Of a DNA stretch of 64,000 nucleotides, positions 28,064 through 39,212 are shown in pieces. Origin of the DNA: Cordia subcordata (taxonomy: Eukaryota > Streptophyta > Magnoliopsida > Boraginales > Cordiaceae); the NCBI GenBank assembly GCA_028554755.1, contig JAPTOF010000001.1, positions 39,017,501 through 39,081,500 of the forward strand, given 5' to 3'. The notes beneath the pieces are model-generated. The model worked only from the letters and a program-made list of their open reading frames with translations. It ran no database searches and was not told the DNA's origin. Numbering within the stretch: the stretch's first letter is position 1; every line of letters starts with the position of its first letter. The translations under genes and the position numbers were made by a program.

Positions 28064-31000
28064 TCAAAGTATCCAGCACCTGCAACCTGATGAGTCCTGT
28101 GGTCCTTCGAACCATCTATCCCAGGATGAATTTACTGGACCATTTGTTCTGGCAGAGAAAACATATACAACTTTTGTTAGTACAAGATTGATAGTGAAAA
28201 GGATTTTCAAAGAACAAATGAGGACTAAGGAAGATCCGATCATAGCAAATGGTCCAGATCTTTTACTTAAAGAATACACAGATTGGGACATTATAACGTC
28301 ACTAGGGGATCGAAGTCAACTGAGGGGTGTCTTACACCAGGAGTAGCGGATCCGGTCTTGTTTCAACAATATTCACCATTCTGCCATCCAGTAAGACTAA
28401 TCAGTAAGAAGATTGAATCATGTGCATAACATGCAAGGAGCAGATATAAATCCAAATGTGTTTCTTGTACTTACTCCCGGCAAGCAGCTGATGCGCTTTC
28501 CATTTTGTCTAGCTGCTCTAGCTCCTCCTACGTAAATGCAAGCTTGTTAGAAGAAAATGAAACATTTCTTGACTTACCAAAAAATTGCTAACAACCAGAT
28601 GGACAATTTAGATCGAAATGTAGCATTTATGACATCAAATGTTGTCATATAGCAAGTCAAGTTCTTTTTTGTTTTTCACTTTTAGAGCCAATCATAAGCA
28701 AGAAGCTAATCTTATTTATGGTAAATGCTAAACAAACAACACAACAATAGTGAACGCTAAACAAACAACATAATGATAGTGAAACAGATCATAACAATCA
28801 GTTCTAGCAGGACCCTCAACATACACACTTGAATGTCTCATGAAGTGAGAGGTACACGTGGATTGAGAAAATGGCACCAAATCCATTACTGGAAATCCTA
28901 CCCGCTCTCCAAACCACCCCCCTGCCCCTCAGCCTCCCTAGTCCCTACCTCTTTTGCTAAGGGTGTGCAGAGCAAGTCAGATTTTTCTTTTCTGTAGCAT
29001 CTGGATATACCACACTTTTAATTCTTCACTTTTTCATGTGAAGAAATCTGAAGATACTATGATACCAGTGAAAGAGCATATCTTATCTTTTAGCCAGAAT
29101 AACTCTACAGGGTATGGCGATGCATAAACAAGGACTGCCTGCAATATTTGATTTCAAATATTTCAGCCAGATCAAACGACCAGATTTTTTCGTTTTTTCA
29201 GGCATCTTAAGTAATCCCACCATGGCCCAAGCATCTGATGTAATTTTTCCTTTCTCTTTTTCTTTTTTGAAGCTATAAAACAGAATTCTTCAAATATGAC
29301 TGTCAAATTTATTATGATATTGGCAGAACCAAATGACAAATCCTCAGAATACTAGGCAGTCACTAGTCTAAAGCATGGGGTGCTATGACCACATAGTATA
29401 TCATACTTCCTCGACTCAATCACTATTGCTATTCACAGCACAAAGCATTAGGATAACAAGTTGACAACTTCATTCATTATTATTCTCATTTATGTCACAG
29501 CAGTTATCATCCTTCCCGATAAGACCAAAGAGTGATATCAGCTACACTATTATTGATGCGTGTGTCCGTAAATGCTTAGAGAACATCTATCAATCAGCTC
29601 CATAACTTGATATCTGGCACTTGTTTCTTTTAGATTGTTGAATGGATGAGAATAACCTAGATAATATGTGGCTTTTTCAAGAAGACAATTCTCTGAAGTC
29701 TGGACTAGTATGTATGCCCCTATACAGCAACATATCTACCAGTATTCATATTTCTTGTTATCAAAGTATAATTTAAATTTTTGTGCGAAAGAAAACTCAA
29801 ATGGATCTAAGAACAGGAAATCTGAAGTGTGCTTTTCTCAGAAACCAATGCTTTGCATTTTAAGAGCCTGAAAGATATTCTGGCTCGCTAAACTTCACTA
29901 CTTGGTTATGGTTTTCAGGTTTCAGCTTGAGTATAAGAAATTAAAATCCATACTCACATGGTCTATTAGCATATATTAAAGATAACTAATTGCTAATTGC
30001 AAAATTATGCTAGGCATAGTATTAAAGATTGAGGTAACTAGATGTTCTGTCTGAAAAATGTGCTACTTATCTTGCTTCACAACTTAAATGGAGGTCTTTT
30101 ACTCCCGATTGAGCATAGAGATGGAAGTATCCTTGTAGCTTTGACTAAAGTTAGTCATACCATCAGCCATGCAAACTGGCTCCAGCCAGAGATCAAAATT
30201 CAAGCAGATATGGCAAATAAAGAAAGTGAACCGGATTACTCCAATTAGTCTACCAGCGTTTCCCATCTCCTTGACAATTCAAAACAACTAAAAGCTCACA
30301 TGCAATTCTCTAACTCCCTTGAAATTACATGAAGGAAGAATAATTCTTGAAGACAAACATAACATGACAAGAGGCACGTTCTTTGGGATAAAATCTCATT
30401 TTGCATCCACAAGGCAAGAGAATGGTATAAAACCCATGATTCATATCTTACATCTAGAATAAACAAGTGCAACTAAAACAGAGAAAATCCAAATCTTTTG
30501 CTGGTAATATTTCAAGCTTGGTTTAAAGGAAAAACACCAAATGATCTACTAAAGACGGTAAGAACATTTTCTTATACTATTAAAATCGATAGGGAAAAGA
30601 TACATAGCTCTGCAGCAACTCATCAACCTGAAATTCGAAAACGTTAACTTTTTAAACAATTTGCAAAATGTAAACAAAAAAGATCGCGACATTAAACGGA
30701 AGAGATACCAACTTGATACCAGCAAAAGTATCCGCAATAACACATGGCAAAATACAACTCACTCCAAGAAGCTAGCTTTCCATCAGAATCAAGAATAACA
30801 GCAAAAGATGAACCCAAAAAGCACATACTTCAAAGCTTTCCAACAATTCCAAAACAAAAATCGCAAAAATTGAACTTTACTTGAAACTTCTCAATATTTT
30901 ACACCATTTCTCATCCTACAAGCAACACTAATTTTGTAACCTTAGCAATAACCTCAAATCCAGTGATCCAAATTGATTTACCCGAATTATTATTTAAACG

Positions 31001-31294
31001 CACCACACATACTTATTAAACACTCTTATACTATGCCCTGCAGTAACGAGAAAAATCACATAAATATTTTTAAAAACAAAAAAGAAAACAAAACAAAAGA
31101 CTAACCAACAATCAAATAACAGTAAAAATCATAGCTTTGAGACGTGAAAAGAAGAGAAGGTGGTCAAAGTCAAACATAAAGAATCATTAAACACACACCT
31201 CTAAAAATCTTGCCTCTTGCTCAAGCCTCTTCAATTCAGCTGAAATCCTATGCTTTCCCCTTGTATCTGTGGTTGCTGCAACCTCTGATTGCAT
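28064..31294 (-). CDS. GG1: heterotrimeric G-protein gamma subunit (plant type A, AGG1/AGG2-like)
   Basis: It pairs with G-beta (AGB1 type) at the plasma membrane. Four exons on the minus strand, 31199-31294, 28475-28527, 28336-28380 and 28064-28148, join in frame to 92 residues. The first intron is 2.67 kb. Features in order: N-terminus with DTRGKHRISAELKRLEQEARFLE, the conserved coiled coil that contacts G-beta; CRE; a RPDPLL motif (residues 58-63) equivalent to the DPLL signature; NSSWDRWFEGPQD; and the C-terminal CaaX box CWIL. Cys89 is the prenylated Cys, and Leu at the end predicts geranylgeranylation. Cys87 is a candidate for S-acylation. The second donor was set at GT|GTAAGA because only this keeps the family sequence LLVTNGP. 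Exons this short are missed by simple frame scans. The prenyltransferase alpha subunit needed for its lipid lies at 6-9 kb. Confidence 0.95.
28528..31198 (-). other. first intron of the G-gamma gene
   Basis: 2.67 kb GT-AG intron without recognised internal gene or transposon. Open frames inside it are short and unsupported. Confidence 0.8.
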
Positions 31295-31856
31295 CTCTCT
31301 TAGACCCAAAAACCCAGAAAAAATAAAACTTTGCCCTGTCTCTATACAAACACACACTCACACTTATATAAAATGTATATATACAAAGATCAAAACTTTA
31401 TGGACAAATGATCAATGGGTAGGAAACCATTTTAAATTTAAGTAAAAAGATGATGAGCTTTTGGGGGAAAGACTTAAAAACTACCTCAATTGGATCAAGA
31501 AAAGCCAAAAGGATTTGTTTTTTGGTTTTTTCTTTGTTTGACAAGCTTTTCATTTTACTGGGGTATCAAAATCAAATAAGTAGTGAAAGAGAAAAGGTTG
31601 GATTCTTTTTTGAAATTTTTGCTTTTCTTTCTGTGGTTTTTTTATTTGCTTTTTCGATTCTCTCGGTGTCTTTTTCTTTTTTGTCCCTCGATTTGGTTCA
31701 GATTTTTCTGCTCGCTTGTGTCAAGTCTTGGTGTAGTGGTTGCATTTGGTAAAAAGACATAAGGTGGATTGGTTCTTTGGTTTATGCGGTCTTGATTTGT
31801 CACTCTTGTGCCTTGTCTTGTTTTTGCCTTTTGAATGTGATCTTATGCTTGGATAA

Positions 31857-32234
31857 GGGTAAAATACACGTTATTTTTTTTAAATTTGTCTAATTAAATA
31901 ATTATTTTTTTGTATTGTAAAATTTATTATATTATTCTCCTACACTTCAAAAGTGCCTATAACTTTTTTTTCTTTAAATTAGCTTATTATAAATCATAAG
32001 AATTTTCCTTTTTGCATCTATGAGCATTAAATATCTGTTTTCACAAAAATATTCTTATTTTTTACCTAATGACGTTTCAATAATATAAGAAGAAGAGGTG
32101 AATGGGCCACTTTTTGGCTTTTATAACGAGGGCATAATGTGCTACTTTTTAAAAAGTATAAGTGATAATGTGGTAATATGATAAATTAATTAATTAATTA
32201 GACAAATTACATAAGAATATCTTACATTTTACCC
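31857..32234. mobile_element. Mutator-like MITE
   Basis: Terminal inverted repeats of about 49 bases. The left end starts GGGTAAAATACACG and runs to AATTTGTCTAATTAA. The right end has the complement, TTAATTAGACAAATT then CATTTTACCC. The flanking 9-mers CTTGGATAA and CATGGTTAA agree at 7 of 9 positions, fitting a decayed Mutator target duplication. No coding capacity. Confidence 0.6.
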
Positions 32235-33056
32235 CATGGTTAATATCTGAACATATATAGTGAGGAACAAAAAAATCTTGGAAGATCATCAAGTGTACTT
32301 TTTCATGATTAAAATGTGAACATATATAGTGAGGAATAAAAGAAGAACGTATTGATTAGGAACGGGTATTTTTAGTAGTGGTTAACTCTCTCTCACCTCA
32401 ATATTTTTCTCTTAAAAAGAAAGAATACGTGGTCTTTAAATCAATTTAGTATGAATTTTAAGATAGTCTCTCACAAATCAAGACAAGTTATTTTATTGCA
32501 AGTGATTTATGCGATTTTAACTCATATTGACTAAAAATTCTTAATTTTCGTTTGCAAATTTAACTCATACTAAACAAAAGTTATGAATCCTAAGCTGTTA
32601 CTTTTTTATATTTTTAATTGGATAACGCAGGTTTGATATTTAAATCCAAATTTGATTAGATACAAATCTTTTTATGCGTTTGTTAGTAATAGCACAAAGA
32701 TTATTTCTTATAATTAGATTATCAATTTCTTATTATTTGTTGACATTACGAGCGAATCATTTCCAGTTAGATGCTTAGAAATGTGAATGATGAGAAATGA
32801 GAATAGATTTGTCCAGTTATGAAATATTAATTCGAGTATTTTGTTATAATGCGAATAATTCAGATTTTTTGAATTTCTTAAAATATTACGATGTTATAAA
32901 ATAATTTCAACTCATGCAAAGTAGATAGAGTTGGGTTGCCACCTGGATACAGGTTATTTATACCAATATTCGGCCGTGATCAGCGGTGCAGCATGCCATC
33001 ATTGGCTTTGTGGCGTGCTGCTTCTTTGGCAGCGTTCATGCTTCAAAACCAAGAGT

Positions 33057-33280
33057 TAATTTGGACTGGCTTTTTTTAAATTTACTTTCTTCAATAATTT
33101 TTAAAGAAAATATTTTTCTAAATAGTTCAATTTTCTTGTTTTTGGAAAAAGTCATAAATAAGTTTTTTTAAGAGTTTCAGTTTTTTTCTAAATCAAGCTA
33201 AATAATTATTACTAGAAAACAAACTTTTCTTAAGAAAAAAGTACTTTTTACTTGAAAGAAAAGCCAATTCAAATCGGCCT
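33057..33280 (+). mobile_element. MITE, family A copy 5
   Basis: Left end AATTTGGACTGGCTTTTTTT, right end AAGCCAATTCAAATCGGCCT. The interior follows family A in inverted order. Confidence 0.6.
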
Positions 33281-33302
33281 CAAGTCTAGAGATACTATAG
33301 TG

Positions 33303-33525
33303 AGCTCATTCGATGGACTGCTTTTAAAAGTATTTTTCTAAAAAAAGTTAAAATGGTATTTTTTGAAATGTTAAATTTTTTAATATTTAAAAAAATTAAA
33401 ATTAAGTTGTTTTTTTTTTCAGAGTTTCAGATTTTTAAAATTTTTATTTAATATTAATTGCAAAAAAATGTAATTTTTTTTTAAAAGAATGTTTTGTCCA
33501 TTAAAAAAACCAATCCAAACAGGAC
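33303..33525 (+). mobile_element. MITE, family A copy 6
   Basis: Left end TTCGATGGACTGCTTTTAAAAG, right end AACCAATCCAAACAGGACTT. It lies 23 bases after copy 5, so two insertions stand side by side. Confidence 0.6.
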
Positions 33526-34028
33526 TTCAATTTCCTTCATCTTTGGGCCGCGTCATGAACATATATGTGTGTGTGTCACCTTAATTAGTTTCATAAAGAT
33601 TTCTTTGTTACAGTAATGATGTTGGAGTTGGGTTATCCACATTTAGTACGAGGAAATGAACCCAAAGAAAGAAAAACGTTTGGGCTGAGGATGTATTGGA
33701 TGCAACAGAAAAAAGTTGCGATCGTCGGAGGTCCAATACTTGAGTCGGCACATGAAATGGAAAACGAGTTCCGAAAACCATAAAAAGGGTGGTGGTAAAA
33801 TGTGAAAATAAAAGCCACACGCACATTTGAGACAAGAATTGGTCTCGAGACTTTTTGTACAAAAGGTAAGTAATTGTTGACCACAAGTAAATGGTCGAAC
33901 AATGATTATTCAAAGTTGTCGAGACTTTTTACACAGCAGGCAAGTAACAAGCCCGTTAGACCATGTCAGTAATCGATAAAAATGAGTTTTTTTATGTTGC
34001 GCGTGCAATCAAAGTGTCCTCCCCATGC

Positions 34029-34072
34029 CATGCATCTCCATGTGTCATGCATGCAGCCAATATATGCATGCA
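34029..34072 (+). promoter_or_regulatory. cluster of RY (CATGCA) motifs
   Basis: CATGCA occurs at 34029, 34046 (as CATGCATGCA, overlapping copies) and 34067, within 44 bases and 64-107 bases before the ATG at 34136. RY motifs bind B3 factors of the LEC2/FUS3/ABI3 group in seed genes. Use as a seed promoter element is inference. Confidence 0.55.
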
Positions 34073-34135
34073 AAAACTCCTATTAATTTCTTACGCACCG
34101 CTTCATAATGGTTTCGTTCACCTGATTTTTAGAAA

Positions 34136-34672
34136 ATGTCAAGTCTTTTTGTGATCTCATCCACCCTCGTGAAGAAAAAAATCCCACTCTATCACCACAC
34201 AACCTGCTCAATTGCTTCAAGATCTTCGTCCTTGTCACAACAACAAAGATTCAACAGAATTTCACTGACAGAAATCAATAAACCCCAGCTTAGCACAAAA
34301 AATGTAGTTCTTGTGACCCAAAACCTATCCCAAGAGGCCGGAGACTCACCGGAGGTGCCAGCGACTTTCCCGCCCGAACTTCCCTCCATGCCGCCGGCAG
34401 AGGAAACGTTTGTCCCATCAGAATTGCCACGAACGCCTAATGTTCCAGATTTTGATCCAATTCCACCAGAAAATCCTGCTGATCCACCACCGCTATCACC
34501 TGGGCCGAACCCAGGCCCAGAATTTCCAGGCCCACCACATCCGTCACCACTGCAACCCGAGGCGCCACGGCCACCTAGTCCTTCCCCTCCCGGACAACCG
34601 GAGGTGACACCGCCTCATGGGTCGGCGGTCATCCCTCCTATGCCGCCGGAACCCGGGCCACCCATCTCATGA
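34136..34672 (+). CDS. small proline-rich protein, function unknown
   Basis: An intact single-exon frame of 178 codons, GC-richer than its flanks. The first 65 residues are rich in Ser, Thr, Lys and Arg and poor in acids (MSSLFVISSTLVKKK...), which could be an organelle transit peptide but does not look like a secretory signal. Residues from about 70 to the end are dominated by Pro with Glu, Ser and Gly (PPELP, PPENP, PGPNPGPEFPGPP, PPSPSPPGQP). No SPPPP extensin ladder or Tyr cross-linking motif is present, so it is not a classical extensin. The upstream RY cluster suggests seed expression. A non-coding Pro-rich chance frame is possible but the length and composition shift argue for a gene. 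Confidence 0.65.
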   Translation: MSSLFVISSTLVKKKIPLYHHTTCSIASRSSSLSQQQRFNRISLTEINKPQLSTKNVVLVTQNLSQEAGDSPEVPATFPPELPSMPPAEETFVPSELPRTPNVPDFDPIPPENPADPPPLSPGPNPGPEFPGPPHPSPLQPEAPRPPSPSPPGQPEVTPPHGSAVIPPMPPEPGPPIS

Positions 34673-35475
34673 TGTAATTATTATTATTATCGTTTTAATT
34701 TTGAGCTAAGGTATTGTCGAGATATATTGGCCTTTGAGAATAATCCATATCCGTCGGTAACGGCGGAAGAAGATCCCAACGAGTACGAGATCTTGTAATT
34801 TTTAGTTGGCAGTGACTAGGCGACTAGCAAATATATAGCGTCTTGGTGATCGAATGCAATATTGGCTAGATAATGCAATTCTAATAAATTTACGTGGGAA
34901 AGAGCCATGTAGCTATTAGGAGAGCTTGTAACTTATGGCTTGAGTTTTGGAATCAAGTTGTCAAGTCAACCAAATTTGGATCCTGTAGCTCCCAGCACTT
35001 CTATAATTTTATAATAAATGCATGATATTTTCACAATTTTACAATATGGTGAAGAATTATTATTATTATAAAGATATAGTGTTGATTAATAAATAATTAA
35101 ATAAAAAGATGAAAAGTACAATGAAATTTCTAATAGTATGGTTAGAGGTTTTTAAAAGCTTCAACACCTTGTCTCTATGACGCTAGACAACAGACTATCT
35201 TGTGTTTGATTTAAGAGACAGCCCATCTCGTGTTCGATTTGAGAAATATTCTCGACGGATTAAGATTCGGGCTTTTCTCATATTATGAGGGGAATCATAA
35301 GCATTTATAGGTGGGTAAAAATATTTTAATTAAATTTTTTTAGAAACTTTTTTGTCTCCTATTATTTGCTTTTTTTTGGGGATTTGATTGAGATAATTTT
35401 AAGTAGTATACGAATGGTTGAGATGATTATTTTTTTATACGAAGAAGTGTTGATGTGAGATGAATCTAATCCATT

Positions 35476-35548
35476 CTTGAGGGACGCATTGGGTTATATA
35501 GTTTTGCATAGCTTGAGGGACGCATTGAGGTTATATAGTTTTGCGTAG
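35476..35548. repeat. 36-base tandem duplication
   Basis: Two adjacent units start CTTGAGGGACGCATTG at 35476 and 35512 and continue with GGTTATATAGTTTTGC. They differ at two or three positions. Confidence 0.8.
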
Positions 35549-35749
35549 CTCGTGATTGTCTGACGTTGTCTCAAGTTAAAGTGAACTGAATTTATCTTGC
35601 TCTTAACAGGGAAAAAAAAGGTCATTAAACCTAGAGTATGTAGTTTAATATTGTTAATATATGAATGAAATTATTATTATATTTTCAGTAGTTCAAATCA
35701 AATGTTTAGATGTTATGCTGAACTAGTTATAATGTCAGAATTTGATGTA

Positions 35750-35820
35750 GGAGAGGTCTTAGTTTTTGTTTTCGGAGAGGTCTTAGTTTTTGTTTTCGGA
35801 GAGGTCTTACTTCTTGTTTC
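35750..35820. repeat. 24-base tandem triplication
   Basis: The unit GGAGAGGTCTTAG plus TTTTTGTTTTC occurs at 35750, 35774 and 35798. The first two copies are identical and the third has small changes. Confidence 0.85.
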
Positions 35821-35852
35821 AGCTCTCTTTATGGATATGTAGTTCAAGCTAA

Positions 35853-36200
35853 TGTTTGGCCCAGTTTTAGAATATTTAGAAAAAATGTTTTTTACAATAT
35901 TTAAAAATGTTATATATGAGTTTAAAAGACGAATTTAATCTGTTTGCTTCGTTTTTAAATAGAGTTCATATAAAAGTTACCGAAAATAGTTGAAAAATCA
36001 GAAGTCCAAAAAGATTTGAGAAGTTGAATTTACATTATGTTAAAATTGTTTTTTAAAAAGAAAATATTACCTTATATTTTTTTTAAATTCTCTTGAAACA
36101 GTTGAAAATTTCAACTCTTAAATGTAGACTCAAATAATCAAACAATATTTATTCAATAATATTTTTGCTCAAACTTTTACTATTAAACACGTTTATCACT
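35853..36200. mobile_element. possible MITE, family B, diverged copy
   Basis: Starts AATGTTTGGCCCAGTTTTAG and shares ATTATGTTAAAATTG and AATAATCAAACAATATTTATTCA-like stretches with the family B copies. The right end is not sharp. Confidence 0.35.
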
Positions 36201-36380
36201 CAATAATTAAAATTACACAGCTAGCACAGTCAAAATCTTACCCTTATGCGAACATGTCTATTTGCAGTCATACGCATTTGGTCTGCCATTCCATGGCCTG
36301 ATCTTGTCGCAGACTTTTTGGCTAAACATGCCAACTATAATCCCACTTCTAATTCAATTTTTGCTCATGTAAAATTTAAA

Positions 36381-36605
36381 GCTCGTTTAAGTTGGCTTTT
36401 TCTTTTAAGGCATTTTTTTCATTTGAAAAAGGATATTTTCTTCAGGTTAAAATTTCTTGTGTTTAGAATAAGTGGAATTTTACTCTTTTTTTAGAGTTTT
36501 AATTTTTTAGAAGTCAAATTAAATGTTTATTACCAAAAAGATGTATATTTTTCTAGAAAAATATACTTTTCTATGAAGAAAAAGAAAAATCCAAATGTGA
36601 TTTTA
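36381..36605. mobile_element. MITE, family A copy 7
   Basis: Left end GCTCGTTTAAGTTGGCTTTTTC and right end AAGAAAAATCCAAATGTGATT, about 225 bases, with the family interior in inverted order. Confidence 0.5.
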
Positions 36606-36879
36606 AACCCAAACCAAAAACTTTTGAAAGTAATTTCAATCACATAAATTATATTCTAATCCTCTAGTAAAGTTATTCGCAAATTGGCTGTCAAATGTCT
36701 TCCCACCTGTATATATAATCTTTTCTTTACGTGGGTTACATGTATTTTTCTTGGAAATTATGCCACAAATCTTTAATATGACTTGATTTTAGTTTAATGC
36801 TCATTGTCATGAATATTCATGCCAGTTTTTTCTGTTTTATGAGACATAATTAAATTAGCCATCGGTGTGTTTGAAATAC

Positions 36880-37080
36880 TCATGATGGTTTTTAATGTTT
36901 CACAACCTCACTTAAATTAGTTGAGATATTAATAAAAAAAATTGAGTACGATACTAAGACCATAAAATATTAAAAATTAACATAGATATAATTTTAAAAT
37001 AGCAATGATTAATTTAATTATATTTATAAAATATTAAAACCAATTTAAATATTTTAAGATAACAAGAAATAGTAATAGGG
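36880..37080. repeat. degenerate relative of the fold-back element
   Basis: Contains TTTTAATGTTTCACAAC...AAATTAG followed by inverse-sense AAAATATTAAAAATTAA and AAAATATTAAAACCAATTTAAAT words, the same repeat pattern as the arms of the element at 37.2-38.0 kb. Confidence 0.4.
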
Positions 37081-37187
37081 ACCTCTATGCATGTAATCAA
37101 TTCTCCTATCACTCTCTTATGGACGAAAACGTGGCGGAATTTCACGTGGCTTGATGTGGATTTGATGGCTTTAGATGTGAGAAACCA

Positions 37188-38022
37188 GAGTGAAATTTAC
37201 AATGGGTCTTTATGCTAGAGTATTATTTCTTCAACATAGAGAGTTTATAAAATTAAGATCATTTAATAAGATCGTAAGTTATTTCTTTTATTGATCAATT
37301 GGTTTTAAGTTAGAATCTTAGGATTTTTTAGATGGTATTAGAGCATAGGTTATGGGCCAGTTATATTTGTTCATGTGTGATTCTTTTTTCGATTACCAAA
37401 TCATTCTTTCGATTACCAAATCAGATTACACATGAGAGGGAATGTTAGAATAATATTTTTCCCCACATAAAAATTCATAAAATCTAAGATCACTTAATAA
37501 GATCTTGGGCTACTCTTTCTATTGACCAATTGAGTTTAGATTGAAATCTCAAAAATTTTTAGACTTTATTGTTTCTTTTTATTTTTTCAAATTGGTCTTT
37601 ATTGTTTTAAAAAATCTAAATTAGTTCTTAATGTTTCACAAAAATAATCAAATTAGTTTTTATTATTTAGAAAAAAAATCACATTAGTCCTTAATGTTTT
37701 ACAACTTTATCCAAATTAGTCTTTGATTTAAGCGAAGGTGAATAAAAAAAATTGGGACTAATTTGAGAAATTTTGTAATCCATTAGGGACTAATATGATT
37801 TTTTTTAACAATGGGGACTAATTTGACTATCTTTGTGAAATATTGAGAACTAATATAAATATTTCTAAATAATAGGAACTAGTTTTACTATATTTGCAAA
37901 ATATTAAAAATTAACTTGAATATTTTTGTAAAATATTGAAGAATAAATTAAATATTTTAAAATAATAAGGACCAATTTAAAAAAAAATGAAAAAACAACA
38001 AAGACTAATATAAAATTTTCCC
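37188..38022. mobile_element. fold-back (Mutator-like) element with repeat-built arms
   Basis: Two long inverted arms face each other. The left arm repeats a 37-40-base unit containing AATTAGTCCTTAATGTTT, and the right arm carries the complement (AACATT..GGGACTAAT). The outer ends GTGAAATTTACAATGGGTC and the complement GGGAAAATTTTATATTAGTC are alike. TGAGAAAC flanks both sides (37178-37185 and 38023-38030), the likely target duplication. No coding capacity. The left arm is interrupted by the TRIM at 37213-37563; without it the arms match through GTCTTTATTGTTT. Confidence 0.68.
37213..37563 (+). mobile_element. TRIM (terminal-repeat retrotransposon in miniature)
   Basis: A 351-base element with direct terminal repeats at 37213-37332 (TGCTAGAGTATTATTT...) and 37443-37563 (TGTTAGAATAATATTT...), clearly alignable end to end. 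Immediately after the left repeat is TGGTATTAGAGC (37333-37344), a primer-binding site for initiator tRNA-Met with one change from TGGTATCAGAGC. Immediately before the right repeat is the purine tract GAGAGGGAA (37434-37442). Both sides are flanked by a perfect 5-base duplication, CTTTA (37208-37212 and 37564-37568). The internal 110 bases have no coding capacity and carry a doubled TTTCGATTACCAAATCA word. Being non-autonomous it needed another element's enzymes. Confidence 0.85.
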
Positions 38023-38397
38023 TGAGAAACAACACTAACTAGGTCAGCCTTTGAGAGTCATAGTGATAGTAGTTTTACTTGTACATCATATAGCTAACGT
38101 CATGGGACCTGATTAAATTGACTTGAATTAATATTTTGTTGTTTATTAGTTTCCAGTCTCTTTTACTTTTTCTCGTATTTGAATAGTTCAACACGTAGAG
38201 AGAGCATGACCACAGCGGAATGCTCTGGCGTTTTGGCACTTTCTGTGGTCTTCCTCATCTCCACCGGACCTTGTAATATGTTATCAACAAGACAAATAAA
38301 ATTACTACGTACTCCCTTGATGAGTACGGTAGGAGTTATCACTAACGATAATTACAAAAAAGACAACGCATTAAAAATAAGTATATTGATAAATTAT

Positions 38398-38772
38398 TAG
38401 AGTTTGTTTGGTCTATTTTTTAGATATTTAAAAGTATTTTATATAAATTTAAAAATTAAAATTTACCTGTTTGGTATATTTGTAGAAGAGTTAGCTGAAA
38501 AATTAGAAACTCCAAATTAGAACTTTTCAAAAAAAAATTTTTTTGAAAAACTTTTTTACGCTATGTCAAAATTCTTCTTTATTTTTTTTCAAAAATACTA
38601 TTATATATTTCTAAAAGTCTAATATTATCTTAAAGATAACTGAAAGCTAAACTACTGAAATACAAATTCAAACAATTAACAACTTTTATTTAATTACACT
38701 CTTACTCAAAACTCTATTACTAAAAGCCTCTAGCTCAATAGCTGAAATGTTCAGTTATCCAAATAGAGCCTT
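38398..38772 (-). mobile_element. MITE, family B copy 2
   Basis: Starts AGAGTTTGTTTGGTCTATTTTT and ends TTATCCAAATAGAGCCT. The segments CTCCAAATTAGAACTTTT and GCTATGTCAAAATTCTTC are the reverse complement of matching parts of the copy at 16.7 kb. Confidence 0.6.
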
Positions 38773-38968
38773 AATATATGACATGAACAATAAGAGAGCC
38801 TCGCGTGCAATCTCGTAGACCTGGACCAATAAGAAACTAATATGCTCACGAAACTAGCATAATTACAAAATCAACTTAATTATTGTCTTATTTAATATCG
38901 TAACATAAGAAAATTACGTTGAAAACCTAAATATGCTTTGACAACTTATGTGTGTATACTATTATATA

Positions 38969-39193
38969 GGGTCTATTTAGATTAGTTTTTTTATTTTTTT
39001 AAAAAGTATTTTTTCTTGAAAAAGTTACATTAAATTTACAATAATTATTTGATTTGGCTTTAAAAAAAATTAAAATTCTTAAAAAAACTCAAATATAATT
39101 TTTTTAGAAACCAAAATGTTTAATTTCTAAAAAAAATTATTTTTTAAAAATTGTAAAAAAATATTTTTGAAAAAAGCCAATTCAAATAGGCCA
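38969..39193 (+). mobile_element. MITE, family A copy 8
   Basis: Left end GGGTCTATTTAGATTAGTTTTTT, right end AAGCCAATTCAAATAGGCC. The interior AAATTTACAATAATTATTTGATTTGGC matches copy 3. Confidence 0.65.
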
Positions 39194-39212
39194 ATATCCT
39201 AGATTTTTAACT

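Larger units (their letters stand above)
31295..34028. other. intergenic region between divergent G-gamma and proline-rich genes
   Basis: The first 550 bases are the G-gamma promoter and leader. Further on lie a Mutator-like MITE at 31.86-32.23 kb, two family A MITEs at 33.06-33.53 kb, and a 29-base direct repeat (33844-33872 and 33919-33947, heading TCGAGACTTTTT). Confidence 0.55.

Noticed and set aside
33608..33913. 101-codon minus-strand frame upstream of the proline-rich gene
   Set aside because: Overlapped by a second frame, hydrophobic by composition, and crosses a direct repeat; not supported as a gene.
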